A stretch of DNA of 64,000 nucleotides, taken from assembly GCF_905220975.1 (NCBI RefSeq), contig NZ_CAJNBK010000005.1:310001-374000 (forward strand). The letters run 5' to 3'. The position numbers were made by a program, and so were the translations under genes. Source of the stretch: Paraburkholderia haematera (GTDB lineage: Bacteria > Pseudomonadota > Gammaproteobacteria > Burkholderiales > Burkholderiaceae). Shown here piece by piece: positions 41,805-50,790 of this stretch (its first letter is position 1; each line of letters begins with the position of its first letter). The notes beneath the pieces are model-generated. The model was not told the origin of the DNA. It did not search any database and saw only the letters and a list, made by a program, of their open reading frames with translations.

Positions 41805-43607
41805 ATGCCTGAAAATAATGCAAGCCGGACCATTACACATATTCTGGAGTCCATGGAATCGGCGCTTAAACGCGGCGATACCGCGGCAGCCGTCGCGTTG
41901 TTTCAACCGGAGTGCTACTGGCGCGATCTGGTCGCGTTTACCTGGAATATCAAAACCATGGAGGGCCGGGACCAGATCGGCGCCATGCTCGACGCACAAC
42001 TCGACGCCATTAAGCCAACACGGCTGCGGGTTGCTGAACATGAAACACCGAGCGAAGCCGACGGCGTCGCACAGGCGTGGATCACATTCGAAACGGAAGC
42101 CGCGCGCGGCAGCGGCTTTATCCGCGTGAAGGATGGCCTGATCTGGACCTTGCTGACCACCATGGGTGAACTGAAAGGCCATGAAGAACCCAAAGGCAAT
42201 CGCCGTCCAATGGGTGCGGAACATGGCGCACGCATGGATCGAACGAGCTGGAAGGAGCGTCGTGAAGCCGAGGCGCAGGCGCTGGGCCGCGCGGAACAGC
42301 CCTACTGTTTGATCGTGGGTGGCGGCCAGGGTGGGATCGGCCTGGGCGCGCGTCTGCGGCAGTTGGGTGTGCCGACGATTATCGTGGATAAGAATCCACG
42401 TCCTGGCGACGCCTGGCGCAACCGCTACAAGTCATTGTGTCTGCATGATCCGGTCTGGTACGACCATATGCCTTATTTGCCATTCCCGGATAACTGGCCG
42501 GTTTTCACGCCCAAGGACAAGATCGGCGACTGGCTTGAGATGTACACCAAGGTCATGGAATTGAACTACTGGGGGGCGACCACGTGCAAGTCCGCGCGAT
42601 ATGACGAAGCGGCGGGCGAATGGGTGGTCGAGGTCGAGCACGACGGTGAGGCGCTGACGCTGCGGCCAAAGCAGCTTGTGCTTGCCACGGGCATGTCGGG
42701 TAAGCCGAATATCCCCTCGTTCAAAGGCATGGATGTGTTCAAGGGTGAGCAGCATCACTCATCGAAACATCCGGGGCCCGACGCGTACAAGGGCAAGAAA
42801 GTGGTGGTGATCGGCGCGAACAATTCGGCGCACGATATCTGCGCGGCGTTGTGGGAGGCGGGTGTCGACGTTACGATGGTTCAGCGTTCGTCCACCCATA
42901 TCGTCAAGTCAGATTCGCTGATGGAGCTTGCTCTCGGCGATCTTTATTCCGAGCGCGCGGTGGCGTCAGGCATGACGACGTCGAAAGCCGACCTGACGTT
43001 TGCGTCGATTCCGTACAGGATCCTGCACACGTTTCAAAAGCCCGTATTCGACGCGATCAGGGAGCGCGACGCAGCGTTTTACGATCGTCTGGAAAAGCGG
43101 GGTTTCATGCTTGATTTCGGGGACGACGACTCGGGGCTCTTCATGAAATATCTCCGGCGCGGGTCGGGTTATTACATTGATGTTGGCGCCGCCGACCTTG
43201 TTGCGGACGGCAAGATCAAACTAAAGAGTGGCGTGGATGTGGCCGAACTCAAGGAACACGCTGTCCTGCTAAGCGATGGCACCGAGCTGGAGGCAGATCT
43301 CGTCGTCTATGCAACCGGCTATGGGTCGATGAACGGCTGGGCCGCCGATCTCATCTCGCGTGAAGTGGCGGATAAAGTGGGCAAAGTGTGGGGGCTGGGT
43401 TCGAATACCACGAAGGACCCGGGACCGTGGGAAGGCGAGCAACGCAACATGTGGAAACCCACACAGCAGCCTGCGTTGTGGTTCCATGGCGGTAATCTGC
43501 ATCAGTCGCGTCACTACTCCCAATACTTATCGCTGCAATTGAAGGCGCGCATGGAGGGCATTGCGACGCCGGTTTATGGCCTCCAGAAAGTGCATCATCT
43601 TTCCTGA
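41805..43607 (+). CDS. Flavin-containing monooxygenase with N-terminal SnoaL-like domain
   Basis: 600 residues with GGAGGAG upstream. Residues about 1-130 form an NTF2/SnoaL-like domain (THILESMESALKRGDTAAAVALF, then ECYWRDLVAFTWNIKTMEG). From about 165 the FAD Rossmann motif (IVGGGQGGIGLGARL), then DKNPRPGDAWRNRYKSLCLHDP, the NADPH motif VVVIGANNSAHDI and the ATG-containing VVYATGY region define a Class B flavin monooxygenase. Such enzymes oxidise ketones, indoles or N/S compounds with NADPH and O2. Substrate is unknown. It follows the GAF-Fis regulator in the same direction. Confidence 0.9.
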   Translation: MPENNASRTITHILESMESALKRGDTAAAVALFQPECYWRDLVAFTWNIKTMEGRDQIGAMLDAQLDAIKPTRLRVAEHETPSEADGVAQAWITFETEAARGSGFIRVKDGLIWTLLTTMGELKGHEEPKGNRRPMGAEHGARMDRTSWKERREAEAQALGRAEQPYCLIVGGGQGGIGLGARLRQLGVPTIIVDKNPRPGDAWRNRYKSLCLHDPVWYDHMPYLPFPDNWPVFTPKDKIGDWLEMYTKVMELNYWGATTCKSARYDEAAGEWVVEVEHDGEALTLRPKQLVLATGMSGKPNIPSFKGMDVFKGEQHHSSKHPGPDAYKGKKVVVIGANNSAHDICAALWEAGVDVTMVQRSSTHIVKSDSLMELALGDLYSERAVASGMTTSKADLTFASIPYRILHTFQKPVFDAIRERDAAFYDRLEKRGFMLDFGDDDSGLFMKYLRRGSGYYIDVGAADLVADGKIKLKSGVDVAELKEHAVLLSDGTELEADLVVYATGYGSMNGWAADLISREVADKVGKVWGLGSNTTKDPGPWEGEQRNMWKPTQQPALWFHGGNLHQSRHYSQYLSLQLKARMEGIATPVYGLQKVHHLS

Positions 43608-43650
43608 CGCCGGCGTGTGATCGATGCGCGTCTTCGCGATCCCGTTCTGA

Positions 43651-43670
43651 CGGATACGGATACGGATACG
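43651..43670. repeat. Hexanucleotide tandem repeat
   Basis: The unit CGGATA is repeated about 3.3 times in the convergent gap between the monooxygenase and the MFS gene, followed by related GGTGCGGGTGGCGG. No function is evident. Confidence 0.7.
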
Positions 43671-43762
43671 GGTGCGGGTGGCGGCGCGCATCGACAAATC
43701 AGCGCGCCGCCTTGCGCAATGAAGCGGTCCATGCCGAACGCAGGCAAAACACGACGAGCGGT

Positions 43763-45220
43763 TTAGCCCGGATTGATTTCATCCTGGCTTCGTCGTGTAG
43801 TGCGGGGACCGAGGATCCGTAGCGTGATAGCCACGACTAGAAGCGCCGCCGCGATGATACCGAACATGGCGCCCGCTCCTTGCTGGTTCAATACGGGGAG
43901 CAATATGAACGGCAACATGCCGCTAACGATGCGGGACAGCGAGTAAGTACTGCCGATAGCCGTTGAGCGCACACTAGATGGAAAGATCTCGGACTGGTAG
44001 ACGTGGTACGCGTTGCTGAAGACGTTCGATGCACATGTTGTCAACACGCCAAAGAGAACGATCAGCGTCGAGTTGTTGGAATAGGCGAAACCCAAGCCAA
44101 AAACCGCGATTGACAGTATTGCGCCGATAACCAGCGTGCGGCGTTCTATCCAGTTGAGTAGCGGAATCGAAAGCAAGGATCCGACCGGATAGCCGAGAAA
44201 TGACAGAGCCATAAAAAGCGTTCCGTCAGTGACGTCATAGCCACGGCTTTTCACCACCGTGCTGGCCAGTGTGCCAAACCCGTAGTAGCCAAATCCCTGA
44301 AGCAGATGGAAGACGGTCAACATCAGATAACGCTTGTTATAGGGCGGCCGACGCAGCAACGCAATTCGCTCACCCAACGTCATCGGATTTCGCTTGGCGC
44401 CCGCTTCAGGTGAAATGACCGACACCGTCACACCCGCGCTTTGCGCAAAGCGCCGAAGCATGGCGTGAGCCTCCTCGACGCGACCCTGCGCCAATAGCCA
44501 GCGCGGGCTTTCGGGCAACTTATGTTGCACAAGCAGAACCAGTACTGCGCCCAGGCTGCCGATGACCAGAATAACGCGCCAGCCAGCCACGGCGCCAAAG
44601 TGCCAAGGATTGAGCCACAGCGCGAGGAACCCCACCAGCGGCACCGCCACATACGACGTGGTGTAGGCCCATGCGGCCATTCGTCCGCGACGTTCCTTGG
44701 GCAGAATCTCGGACAGGAAGCTATCGGCAACGGGATAGATTGCACCTACGCCAATGCCCGTGAGAAAGCGGCAGATCACCAGCATCTCGGCGTTGACCGA
44801 GAACGCGCCGATGAGCGAAAAGCCGCTGTACCAGATCAGATTGAATAAGAAAGCCTTGCGCCGGCCGATTCGGTCAGCCATGCTGCCCAGAAAAAATGCA
44901 CCGAAGAACATGCCGATAAACGCCGAGGCCAACAGCAACTTGAAGTCCGTGCTGTGTCGATCGATACCGTATTCTCCCTGAAGTGCCGTACCGATTGAGC
45001 TGACAAGGAAAATTTCGAACATGTCGAAGAACAATCCAATGCCGATAACCCACACCACAAATCGATGTAGCGAACCGGCCGGCATGTTGTCCATCCAGCC
45101 GCCCAACGTGGTGGCGTCAGCATGAAGGGCGCGTGTATCGTCGGTTGCGCCTGGTTCGGATGAAACAATGCGCGGATGGGCGGTCGCAGATTCGCTCGCA
45201 CCGAGATTACTGATGGTCAT
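43763..45220 (-). CDS. MFS transporter (sugar/organic-acid porter type)
   Basis: 485 residues from ATG 45220, where GGAGACAAG precedes the start; longer open frame upstream only overlaps the dehydrogenase gene. Twelve membrane segments, with GSMADRIGRRKAFLFNLIWY (motif A) and PVADSFLSEILPKERRGRMAAW, which places it with sugar- and metabolite:H+ symporters. It is the last gene of the LysR/CoA-transferase operon, 32 bases after the dehydrogenase stop, and probably imports the operon's substrate. Confidence 0.9.
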   Translation of the reverse strand: MTISNLGASESATAHPRIVSSEPGATDDTRALHADATTLGGWMDNMPAGSLHRFVVWVIGIGLFFDMFEIFLVSSIGTALQGEYGIDRHSTDFKLLLASAFIGMFFGAFFLGSMADRIGRRKAFLFNLIWYSGFSLIGAFSVNAEMLVICRFLTGIGVGAIYPVADSFLSEILPKERRGRMAAWAYTTSYVAVPLVGFLALWLNPWHFGAVAGWRVILVIGSLGAVLVLLVQHKLPESPRWLLAQGRVEEAHAMLRRFAQSAGVTVSVISPEAGAKRNPMTLGERIALLRRPPYNKRYLMLTVFHLLQGFGYYGFGTLASTVVKSRGYDVTDGTLFMALSFLGYPVGSLLSIPLLNWIERRTLVIGAILSIAVFGLGFAYSNNSTLIVLFGVLTTCASNVFSNAYHVYQSEIFPSSVRSTAIGSTYSLSRIVSGMLPFILLPVLNQQGAGAMFGIIAAALLVVAITLRILGPRTTRRSQDEINPG

Positions 45221-45252
45221 GCTTGTCTCCGTTGCTTTGTATTTGGGGCGGC

Positions 45253-46200
45253 TTATGCGCCGTTCACCACGTTGATCGGCGCGCCCGCATGGAACGCGGC
45301 GAGGTTGGCTTCGATGCCGGCATTGAGCCGGTTCGCGGCATTCGTCGCCGCCCAACTGATGTGCGGCGTGACGATCAGATTGGGATGCGCGCACGTGAGC
45401 AAGGGCTCATGCGGATCCGGTGGTTCCTGAGGGAGTACGTCGAGCGCGGCGCCGCCAAGATGGCCGGTCGCGAGCGCTTCGACCAGCGCCGCCGAATCGA
45501 CAAGACCGCCGCGGGCGCTGTTCACGAGTAGCGCGCCGCGTTTCATGGCGCGAAGCGTGGGTGCGTCGATCAGGTTGCGAGTCGCTTCCGTCAGTGGGCA
45601 ATGGAGCGAGAGAACATCGGCGGACCGCGTCACGTCGTCGAATGGCGTGAAGCCTTCGCGAACCGCCGGCCGTCCGCGGTGCTCCGCGAATATCACGTTC
45701 ATGCCGACCGCGCGGGCCAGCCGCGCGAGCGAATTGCCAATCGCGCCGCGCCCGACAATGCCGAGTGTCGAGCCGGCGATGTCGAGAATCGGCGCATCGT
45801 GCACGCAGAAATACGGCGACGCCGGCCAGGCGATGCGAGCGGCGTCACGATAAGCGAACAGATTGCGCCGCAAAGCAAAGATCGATGCGAGCGCCCATTC
45901 GGCCACGCTTTGGTCTGAATAGCCCGGCACATTGGACACGATCACGCCGGACTCGCGACATGCGTCGATATCGATGCAGTCGAAGCCCGTCGCGGCGACA
46001 CAGACAAAGCGAAGTTTCGGCAGACGGTCCAGATCGGCCGCGCGGATCGGCACTTTGTTCGTGATCGCAATGGCGGCATCTTCGAGCGCATGGACCACGT
46101 CGGCGGCGCGCGTAGTTGGGCGCGCGGACCAGTCGCTCGCCCAGCCCGGCGCGGTGAGCGGTGTGGGCAGCGTGCCGCTGTCGAGCAGGACGATGTTCAT
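45253..46200 (-). CDS. D-2-hydroxyacid dehydrogenase
   Basis: 315 residues of the NAD-dependent D-isomer 2-hydroxyacid dehydrogenase family. The Rossmann motif GIVGRGAIGNSLARLA, catalytic Arg230 (NSARGGLVD), Glu259 (DVLPQEPPD) and His280 (TPHISW) are all present. It interconverts a 2-ketoacid and a 2-hydroxyacid (glycerate, hydroxypyruvate or similar). It follows the VOC gene after a 123-base gap that holds a hexanucleotide repeat, and precedes the MFS gene, so it may prepare or finish the operon's hydroxyacid substrate. Confidence 0.9.
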   Translation of the reverse strand: MNIVLLDSGTLPTPLTAPGWASDWSARPTTRAADVVHALEDAAIAITNKVPIRAADLDRLPKLRFVCVAATGFDCIDIDACRESGVIVSNVPGYSDQSVAEWALASIFALRRNLFAYRDAARIAWPASPYFCVHDAPILDIAGSTLGIVGRGAIGNSLARLARAVGMNVIFAEHRGRPAVREGFTPFDDVTRSADVLSLHCPLTEATRNLIDAPTLRAMKRGALLVNSARGGLVDSAALVEALATGHLGGAALDVLPQEPPDPHEPLLTCAHPNLIVTPHISWAATNAANRLNAGIEANLAAFHAGAPINVVNGA

Positions 46201-46281
46201 CGAACCTCCGCCTGGCGCCGCGTGGGCCGCAAAGGCACGCTGTTCCGGTTGCCGAAGAACGGCACGTGAAAATCGGCGGAG

Positions 46282-46304
46282 TGTGATTGTGATTGTGATT
46301 GTGG
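46282..46304. repeat. Hexanucleotide tandem repeat
   Basis: TGTGAT is repeated three times plus a partial fourth unit, inside the operon gap between the dehydrogenase start and the VOC gene stop. A change in copy number would alter spacing within the transcript only. Confidence 0.7.
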
Positions 46305-46323
46305 AGAGCGGAGTGTCATTGCG

Positions 46324-46710
46324 TCACTCCATCAGTTCGGATATCTCGATCAGATTCAGATCGGGATCTCGCACGTACACGGAACGAATCTTCTGCGTGG
46401 CGCCGGTGCGCGCAACCGGGCCTTCGACGATCGGCCATTGGCAGCGGGCGAGATGGGCAATCACGTCGTCGAGCGGCACAGTGACGATGAAGCACAGATC
46501 GAGCGCGCCCGGTACGGGAACGTGGGCCTTCGGCTCGAATTCGGCGCCACGCACGTGGACGTTGATCTTCTGATTGCCGAAGCGAAATGCGATACGTCCT
46601 TCGCCAAACGTCTCGAGTTGCATTTGCATGACCTCGGTATAGAACCGCTTCGTTGCAGCGAAGTCGACGCAGGTGAGTACGAGATGATCGAGGTGGTCGA
46701 TGAGCGCCAT
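46324..46710 (-). CDS. VOC-superfamily (glyoxalase-like) protein
   Basis: 128 residues from ATG 46710 (AAGGAG 6 bases upstream). A single vicinal-oxygen-chelate module pair: HLDHLVLTCVDFAATKRFYTEV at the start and VYVRDPDLNLIEISE at the end, giving the His and Glu metal ligands typical of the fold. Enzymes of this family include methylmalonyl-CoA epimerases, ring-cleaving dioxygenases and lyases. It starts one base after the HMG-CoA-lyase-like gene, so it is translationally coupled to it. An epimerase or isomerase role on the operon's CoA ester is inference. Confidence 0.88.
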   Translation of the reverse strand: MALIDHLDHLVLTCVDFAATKRFYTEVMQMQLETFGEGRIAFRFGNQKINVHVRGAEFEPKAHVPVPGALDLCFIVTVPLDDVIAHLARCQWPIVEGPVARTGATQKIRSVYVRDPDLNLIEISELME

Positions 46711-46711
46711 G

Positions 46712-47677
46712 TCATGCTCCTTGCGAAAATGCACGTTGTTCCGGCAGGCCGTCAGCCGTGGCGCAAGGCATCGAATGCAGGTCGAGGCGCCGTCCGGCCT
46801 TGAGCAGTTGGCTCGGCACGTCGTGGCCGATCAGTTGAGGAAGCAGGGCGGAGGCGGACAGCACGGCAGCGAGATCCACGCCGGTGTCGTAGCCGTCGAG
46901 TTCGAGCATGTGCACCAGTTCCTCGGTGCAGACGTTACCCGTGGCGCCTGGCGCGTAGGGACACCCGCCGAGACCGCCGAGCGACGCGTCGAAACGGTCG
47001 ATGCCGGCTTGCAGCGCGGCGAGCGTGTTGGCGAGCGCCATGCCGCGCGTGTTATGAAAATGCAGTGTGAGTTCGAGCGCGGCGAAACGCTCGCGCGCGG
47101 CAGCGCACAGCGCGCCAACCTGCGATGGGTAGGCCATGCCAGTGGTATCGCACAACGTCACGCCATGCACGCCGAGGTCGGCGAAGCGCTGCATCCAGTC
47201 CAGCACTTCGGCCTGCTCGATGTCGCCCTCCATCGGGCAGCCCATCGCCGTGGACAGCGACACGTTAATCGCCACCTTCGTTTGTTTGACCACGCCGATC
47301 ACGTCGCGCAACTGGGCGAACGACTGCTCGCGACTCATGCGTAAGTTCGCGCGGTTGTGACTCTCGCTGACCGACATCACGAGATTGACTTCATCGACAC
47401 CGCACGATAGCGCGCGTTCGGCGCCGCGCAGATTCGGAACGAGCACGGTGTAGACAACACCTTCACGTCGCGCGATCCGATGCATCACGGCTTCGGCGTC
47501 GCGCAATGCGGGAATCGCCTTCGGCGAGGTGAATGAGGTCACTTCGATCTTGGCGTAACCGCACGCGCTCAGACGATCGATCAGTTCGATCTTGGCTTCG
47601 GTGTCGACGAACCGGGCCTCGTTCTGAAAGCCGTCGCGGGTGGCGACTTCCTGGATATATAGACGCTTGTTGCTCAT
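46712..47677 (-). CDS. HMG-CoA lyase family enzyme
   Basis: 321 residues. HMG-CoA lyase and relatives cleave a 3-hydroxy-acyl-CoA (for HMG-CoA, into acetyl-CoA and acetoacetate). The TIM-barrel start EVATRDGFQNEARF, metal site LHFHNTRGMALAN and the signature loop ASLGGLGGCPYAPGATGN with its active Cys are complete. ATG 47677 has GGAG upstream; the longer frame overlaps the CoA-transferase. It lies 13 bases after that gene, suggesting that the CoA thioester formed there is cleaved here. Confidence 0.93.
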   Translation of the reverse strand: MSNKRLYIQEVATRDGFQNEARFVDTEAKIELIDRLSACGYAKIEVTSFTSPKAIPALRDAEAVMHRIARREGVVYTVLVPNLRGAERALSCGVDEVNLVMSVSESHNRANLRMSREQSFAQLRDVIGVVKQTKVAINVSLSTAMGCPMEGDIEQAEVLDWMQRFADLGVHGVTLCDTTGMAYPSQVGALCAAARERFAALELTLHFHNTRGMALANTLAALQAGIDRFDASLGGLGGCPYAPGATGNVCTEELVHMLELDGYDTGVDLAAVLSASALLPQLIGHDVPSQLLKAGRRLDLHSMPCATADGLPEQRAFSQGA

Positions 47678-47690
47678 GCCGTGCTCCTGT

Positions 47691-48881
47691 TCAGATGATG
47701 CCGCGTTCGCGCCACGCGTCGCGCGTCGCCGTGCCGATGCCGAGGTTGTCCAGCACCTTGTCGGTGTGCTGGCCGAGCGTGGGCGCACGCGTGTTCACCT
47801 CGCCCGGCGTCGCGCTCAGCTTCGGCACGATGCCCGGCACTTGCACCGGCGTGCCATCGGGCAACTGGGCGTCGAGGATCATGTCGCGTGCGTGGTAATG
47901 CGGGTCGCTTGCAATGTCGGCGACGTCGTAGATTTTTCCGGCGGGAATGCGTGCTTCATTGAGGGCGGCGAGCACGTCGTCGAGCGTGCGGCGGTTGGTC
48001 CAGTCGGCGATTGCGGCATCCAGCCGCTCGACGTTCTTTACGCGGCCATCGTTTTGAGCGAGTGCGGGATCGTCGGCCAGATCCTGACGGCCGATCAGTT
48101 CCATCAGACGCCGGAAGATGCTGTCGCCATTGCCGGCGATCAGCGCGTATTTGCCGTCGCTGCAGCGGTACGCGTTGGACGGCGCGATCCCAGGCAGGCT
48201 GCTACCCGCCGGTTCGCGCACGGTGCCGAACGCCGAGTACTCGGGCAGCAGGCTTTCCATCATGTTGAAGACCGATTCGTAGAGCGCGACGTCGATCATC
48301 TGGCCGGCCCCGCCGTTCTGGTCGCGATGGCGCAACGCGAGCAGGATGCCGATGACGCCGTGCAGGGCGGAGAGGGAGTCGCCGATGGATATGCCCACGC
48401 GCACGGGCGTGCGGCCGGACTCGCCGCTCAGATGCCGCAAGCCGCCCATCGCTTCGCCGATGACGCCGAAGCCGGGACGGTCGCGGTAGGGGCCGCTTTG
48501 CCCATAGCCGGACACGCGCAGCATCACGAGGCCAGGATTCAAGGCATGCAGTTCATCCCAGCCGAGGCCCCATTTTTCGAGTGTGCCGGGGCGAAAGTTT
48601 TCGATCAGCACGTCGCTTTGCGCGACCAGTTGGCGAGCCACGTCCTGGCCTTCGGGCGAGCGAAGATCGAGCGTGACGGATTCCTTGTTGCGCGATTGCG
48701 CCGCCCACCAGACAGACGTGCCCTCATGCAGCAGGCGCCATTTGCGCAGCGGGTCGCCGGTGCCGGGCGGTTCGATCTTGATGACATGGGCGCCGAACTC
48801 GGCGAGCATTTTTCCAGCGAAGGGACCCGCGATGAGCTGGCCCATTTCGAGCACGCGAACGCCTTCCAGCGGCTTCGTCAT
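47691..48881 (-). CDS. CaiB/BaiF-type class III CoA-transferase
   Basis: 396 residues from ATG 48881 (AAGGAG 6 bases upstream). Family III CoA-transferases move CoA between an acyl-CoA donor and a carboxylate through an aspartyl anhydride; Asp168 (SIGDSLSALHG) fits the catalytic Asp169 of formyl-CoA transferase. N-terminal LEMGQLIAGPFAGKMLAEFGAHVIKIEPP and KESVTLDLRSPEG are characteristic. It is the first enzyme gene after the LysR gene and probably activates the acid that the HMG-CoA-lyase-like enzyme cleaves. Confidence 0.93.
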   Translation of the reverse strand: MTKPLEGVRVLEMGQLIAGPFAGKMLAEFGAHVIKIEPPGTGDPLRKWRLLHEGTSVWWAAQSRNKESVTLDLRSPEGQDVARQLVAQSDVLIENFRPGTLEKWGLGWDELHALNPGLVMLRVSGYGQSGPYRDRPGFGVIGEAMGGLRHLSGESGRTPVRVGISIGDSLSALHGVIGILLALRHRDQNGGAGQMIDVALYESVFNMMESLLPEYSAFGTVREPAGSSLPGIAPSNAYRCSDGKYALIAGNGDSIFRRLMELIGRQDLADDPALAQNDGRVKNVERLDAAIADWTNRRTLDDVLAALNEARIPAGKIYDVADIASDPHYHARDMILDAQLPDGTPVQVPGIVPKLSATPGEVNTRAPTLGQHTDKVLDNLGIGTATRDAWRERGII

Positions 48882-48941
48882 GGTTGTCTCCTTGCAAACG
48901 TCGTTCTCTTGACGCTCACTTTGCGACAACCCACGCCTGCT

Positions 48942-48959
48942 GAAAATCAATCGATTCTC
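48942..48959. promoter_or_regulatory. Candidate LysR operator before the CoA-transferase
   Basis: GAAAATC (48942-48948), AATC, GATTCTC (48953-48959): inverted arms with one mismatch. It lies between the LysR gene and the CoA-transferase start, 61 bases before that start, where a LysR protein would act. Confidence 0.45.
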
Positions 48960-48963
48960 AATG

Positions 48964-48986
48964 ACCCTTTCCATTCTGGAAAGGGT
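48964..48986 (-). terminator. Perfect hairpin after the LysR gene
   Basis: ACCCTTTCC (48964-48972), a 5-base loop ATTCT, then GGAAAGGGT (48978-48986). It lies 29 bases past the LysR stop on the minus strand and could stop or attenuate read-through into the CoA-transferase gene. No U-run follows, so it may instead be an operator. Confidence 0.5.
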
Positions 48987-48993
48987 TGGCGAA

Positions 48994-49021
48994 CTTAACC
49001 GGGCTTAACCGGGCTTAACCG
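48994..49021. repeat. Decamer tandem repeat at the LysR gene 3' end
   Basis: CTTAACCGGG occurs 2.8 times in a row and overlaps the last codons of the LysR gene: the stop codon TAA (49015-49017) lies inside the third unit, so each unit carries a TAA in this frame or a neighbouring one. Confidence 0.7.
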
Positions 49022-49920
49022 TCTGTGCGGCCGGACATGAAATCGAACAGGCGCAGCGCGTCGGGCGACAGCGTATCGCGCGACAGTGTGCCGATCCGCA
49101 AGGTGCGATGCGCCCAGGCGTCGGTGAGTTCAATGGCGCGCAGGCCAGCCGCGAGAATGTCGGAGCGTACGGCGCCCTCGGGCAATATGCCGATGCCGAG
49201 CCCGTGCTCGATCATCCGGCAGATGCCATCGAAGCTGCTCACCTGGATGCGCAGTTTGAGCGCCCGGTCCGCATTGAAGGCAGCATCGAGCAGCCGCGCG
49301 AGCAGTGAACTGCCTTCGGTCAGGCCGACGTACTCGAAGTCGAGCGTATCGGCGAAAGCGACTTCCTTGAGGGACGCGAGCGGATGGCCCTTCGGTACCA
49401 GCAGTACGAGCTTGTCCTGACGGTACGCGGCCTTGTCGATATCCGGCGCCAGCACGTTGTCCGCAAAGATGCCGATGTCGGCGTCGCCGCTGCGGATCGC
49501 CGCGACGATAGCGTCGCTGAAGCGCTCTTCCAGCGATATCTTCACGCTCGGATTGTCGGCGAGAAAGGCCTGCACATCGTGCGGCAAGAACTGGATGATC
49601 GCTGACGTGTTGGCCCAGACCCGTACGTGTCCACGCACGCCGGCGGCGTAGTCGCTCATCTCGTTGGCCATGCGGTTCACGCGATCGACGACTTGCCTTG
49701 CGTGCGCGAGCAGCCCCTTGCCGGCGGCCGTCAACTCGATGCCGCGCGGCTGCCGCAGCATCAGCGTGCAATCGATGCTGCGTTCCAGGTCCGCCATGCG
49801 CTTGCTGACCGCCGACAATGTCAGGCAGGTGCGCTCGGCCGCTTTTGTCAGGCTGCCGAGTTCTGCCACGACAATGAAAACGCGCAGTGATTGCAGGTCG
49901 TAATGTGAGGAGCGGGTCAT
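49015..49920 (-). CDS. LysR-family regulator upstream of the CoA-transferase operon
   Basis: 301 residues. HTH LQSLRVFIVVAELGSLTKAA with CLTLSAVSKRMADLERSID is typical; the effector domain ends GLGIGILPEGAVRSD. Unusually for a LysR gene next to its target it is co-directional with the operon (CoA-transferase start 133 bases downstream), not divergent. Between the two lie a perfect hairpin and an inverted repeat that may let it regulate the operon from an internal promoter. The inducer is probably the imported hydroxyacid. Confidence 0.9.
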   Translation of the reverse strand: MTRSSHYDLQSLRVFIVVAELGSLTKAAERTCLTLSAVSKRMADLERSIDCTLMLRQPRGIELTAAGKGLLAHARQVVDRVNRMANEMSDYAAGVRGHVRVWANTSAIIQFLPHDVQAFLADNPSVKISLEERFSDAIVAAIRSGDADIGIFADNVLAPDIDKAAYRQDKLVLLVPKGHPLASLKEVAFADTLDFEYVGLTEGSSLLARLLDAAFNADRALKLRIQVSSFDGICRMIEHGLGIGILPEGAVRSDILAAGLRAIELTDAWAHRTLRIGTLSRDTLSPDALRLFDFMSGRTDG

Positions 49921-50198
49921 GGGTGTGTTTCGTTTAGCGCGCGGGAAGGCGATCGCCCTGAGCGTTGGATCCTGACATGGCGGACTGACTTCGTAAGAAG
50001 CATAGCAGGGAGAGGGGCGCCACCGGCCGCGAGATCGACGCTGTACGGGCTACCGCGCGCCGTTCGCCGGCTTCGACCGATCTGAGCGTCACCGCACAGA
50101 CTCGCTGAACCAACCATACGATTCTGAAGTCTCAACGCTCTGTTGCACCAGGTCCTCGAGCCTCTCGGGCAAACCAGCAGAGCGATCGCGCTACTACG

Positions 50199-50645
50199 AT
50201 GAAACCGTCCGTTCTCCGCGTGCTGTCCACCCTCGCTTCGCTGGGTGTGGGATTGTCGTCAGCCGTGTGTAATGCCTATGCGCTCGACACACAACTGAAC
50301 TGCCAGTCGAACCCGCATGATTTCATTGCTCCGCTTCTGGACGAACAGTCGATCGATTCAAAACCAATGCGCATTGAAGCGAACTCGGTCAACGCATTTC
50401 GTCCCGCGCGCGGCAGCAGCCTGACGGCATTCGGCTTTCATGTCTATGCGGTCTTCGGATATCAGCAAAACGATCCCATCTTCAAACAAGGCAGCGGTCA
50501 ACCGGCTAGTTCCTCGACGTACGGCGTGGTGGTGACCGCCTCCGCCGCTTCGGTCGAGGCGAGCGTTCGGCGGGCAGGCAGCGATGCGGCCATTCGCGAA
50601 GTCGTTCCTTTTTTTCTCACCGCCGTTTTTTGCGGCGGGCATTGA
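50199..50645 (+). CDS. Secreted hypothetical protein, 148 aa
   Basis: A clear signal peptide (about residues 1-28: LRVLSTLASLGVGLSSAVCNAYA, then LDTQL) starts a protein of unknown family. The mature part, LNCQSNPHDFIAPLLDEQSID then GFHVYAVFGYQQNDPIF, has one Cys near each end (LNC and FCGGH), suggesting a disulfide. It is periplasmic or extracellular. No clear ribosome-binding site is seen, and the C-terminal hydrophobic AVFCGGH ends in a GC-rich repeat. It stands between two LysR-type loci. Confidence 0.6.
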   Translation: MKPSVLRVLSTLASLGVGLSSAVCNAYALDTQLNCQSNPHDFIAPLLDEQSIDSKPMRIEANSVNAFRPARGSSLTAFGFHVYAVFGYQQNDPIFKQGSGQPASSSTYGVVVTASAASVEASVRRAGSDAAIREVVPFFLTAVFCGGH

Positions 50646-50790
50646 GGCCCGCGCGGCGCCGCCGCCGTTGCCGGATTCCCGGCGATCACTCGGGGCACGA
50701 CTGAACGCGTGTGAGCACGCGGGCGGGACTTGTCAGCCCCGCCAGTGCTTCGCACGCGAGTTCATCAATAGCGCCTGTCAGTCATCCTGA

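Noticed and set aside
50580..50660. GC/T-rich stem at the end of the secreted 148-aa gene as a terminator
   Set aside because: The CCGCC-TTTTTT-GCGG pairing is short, lies partly in coding sequence and has its T-run in the loop, not after the stem.
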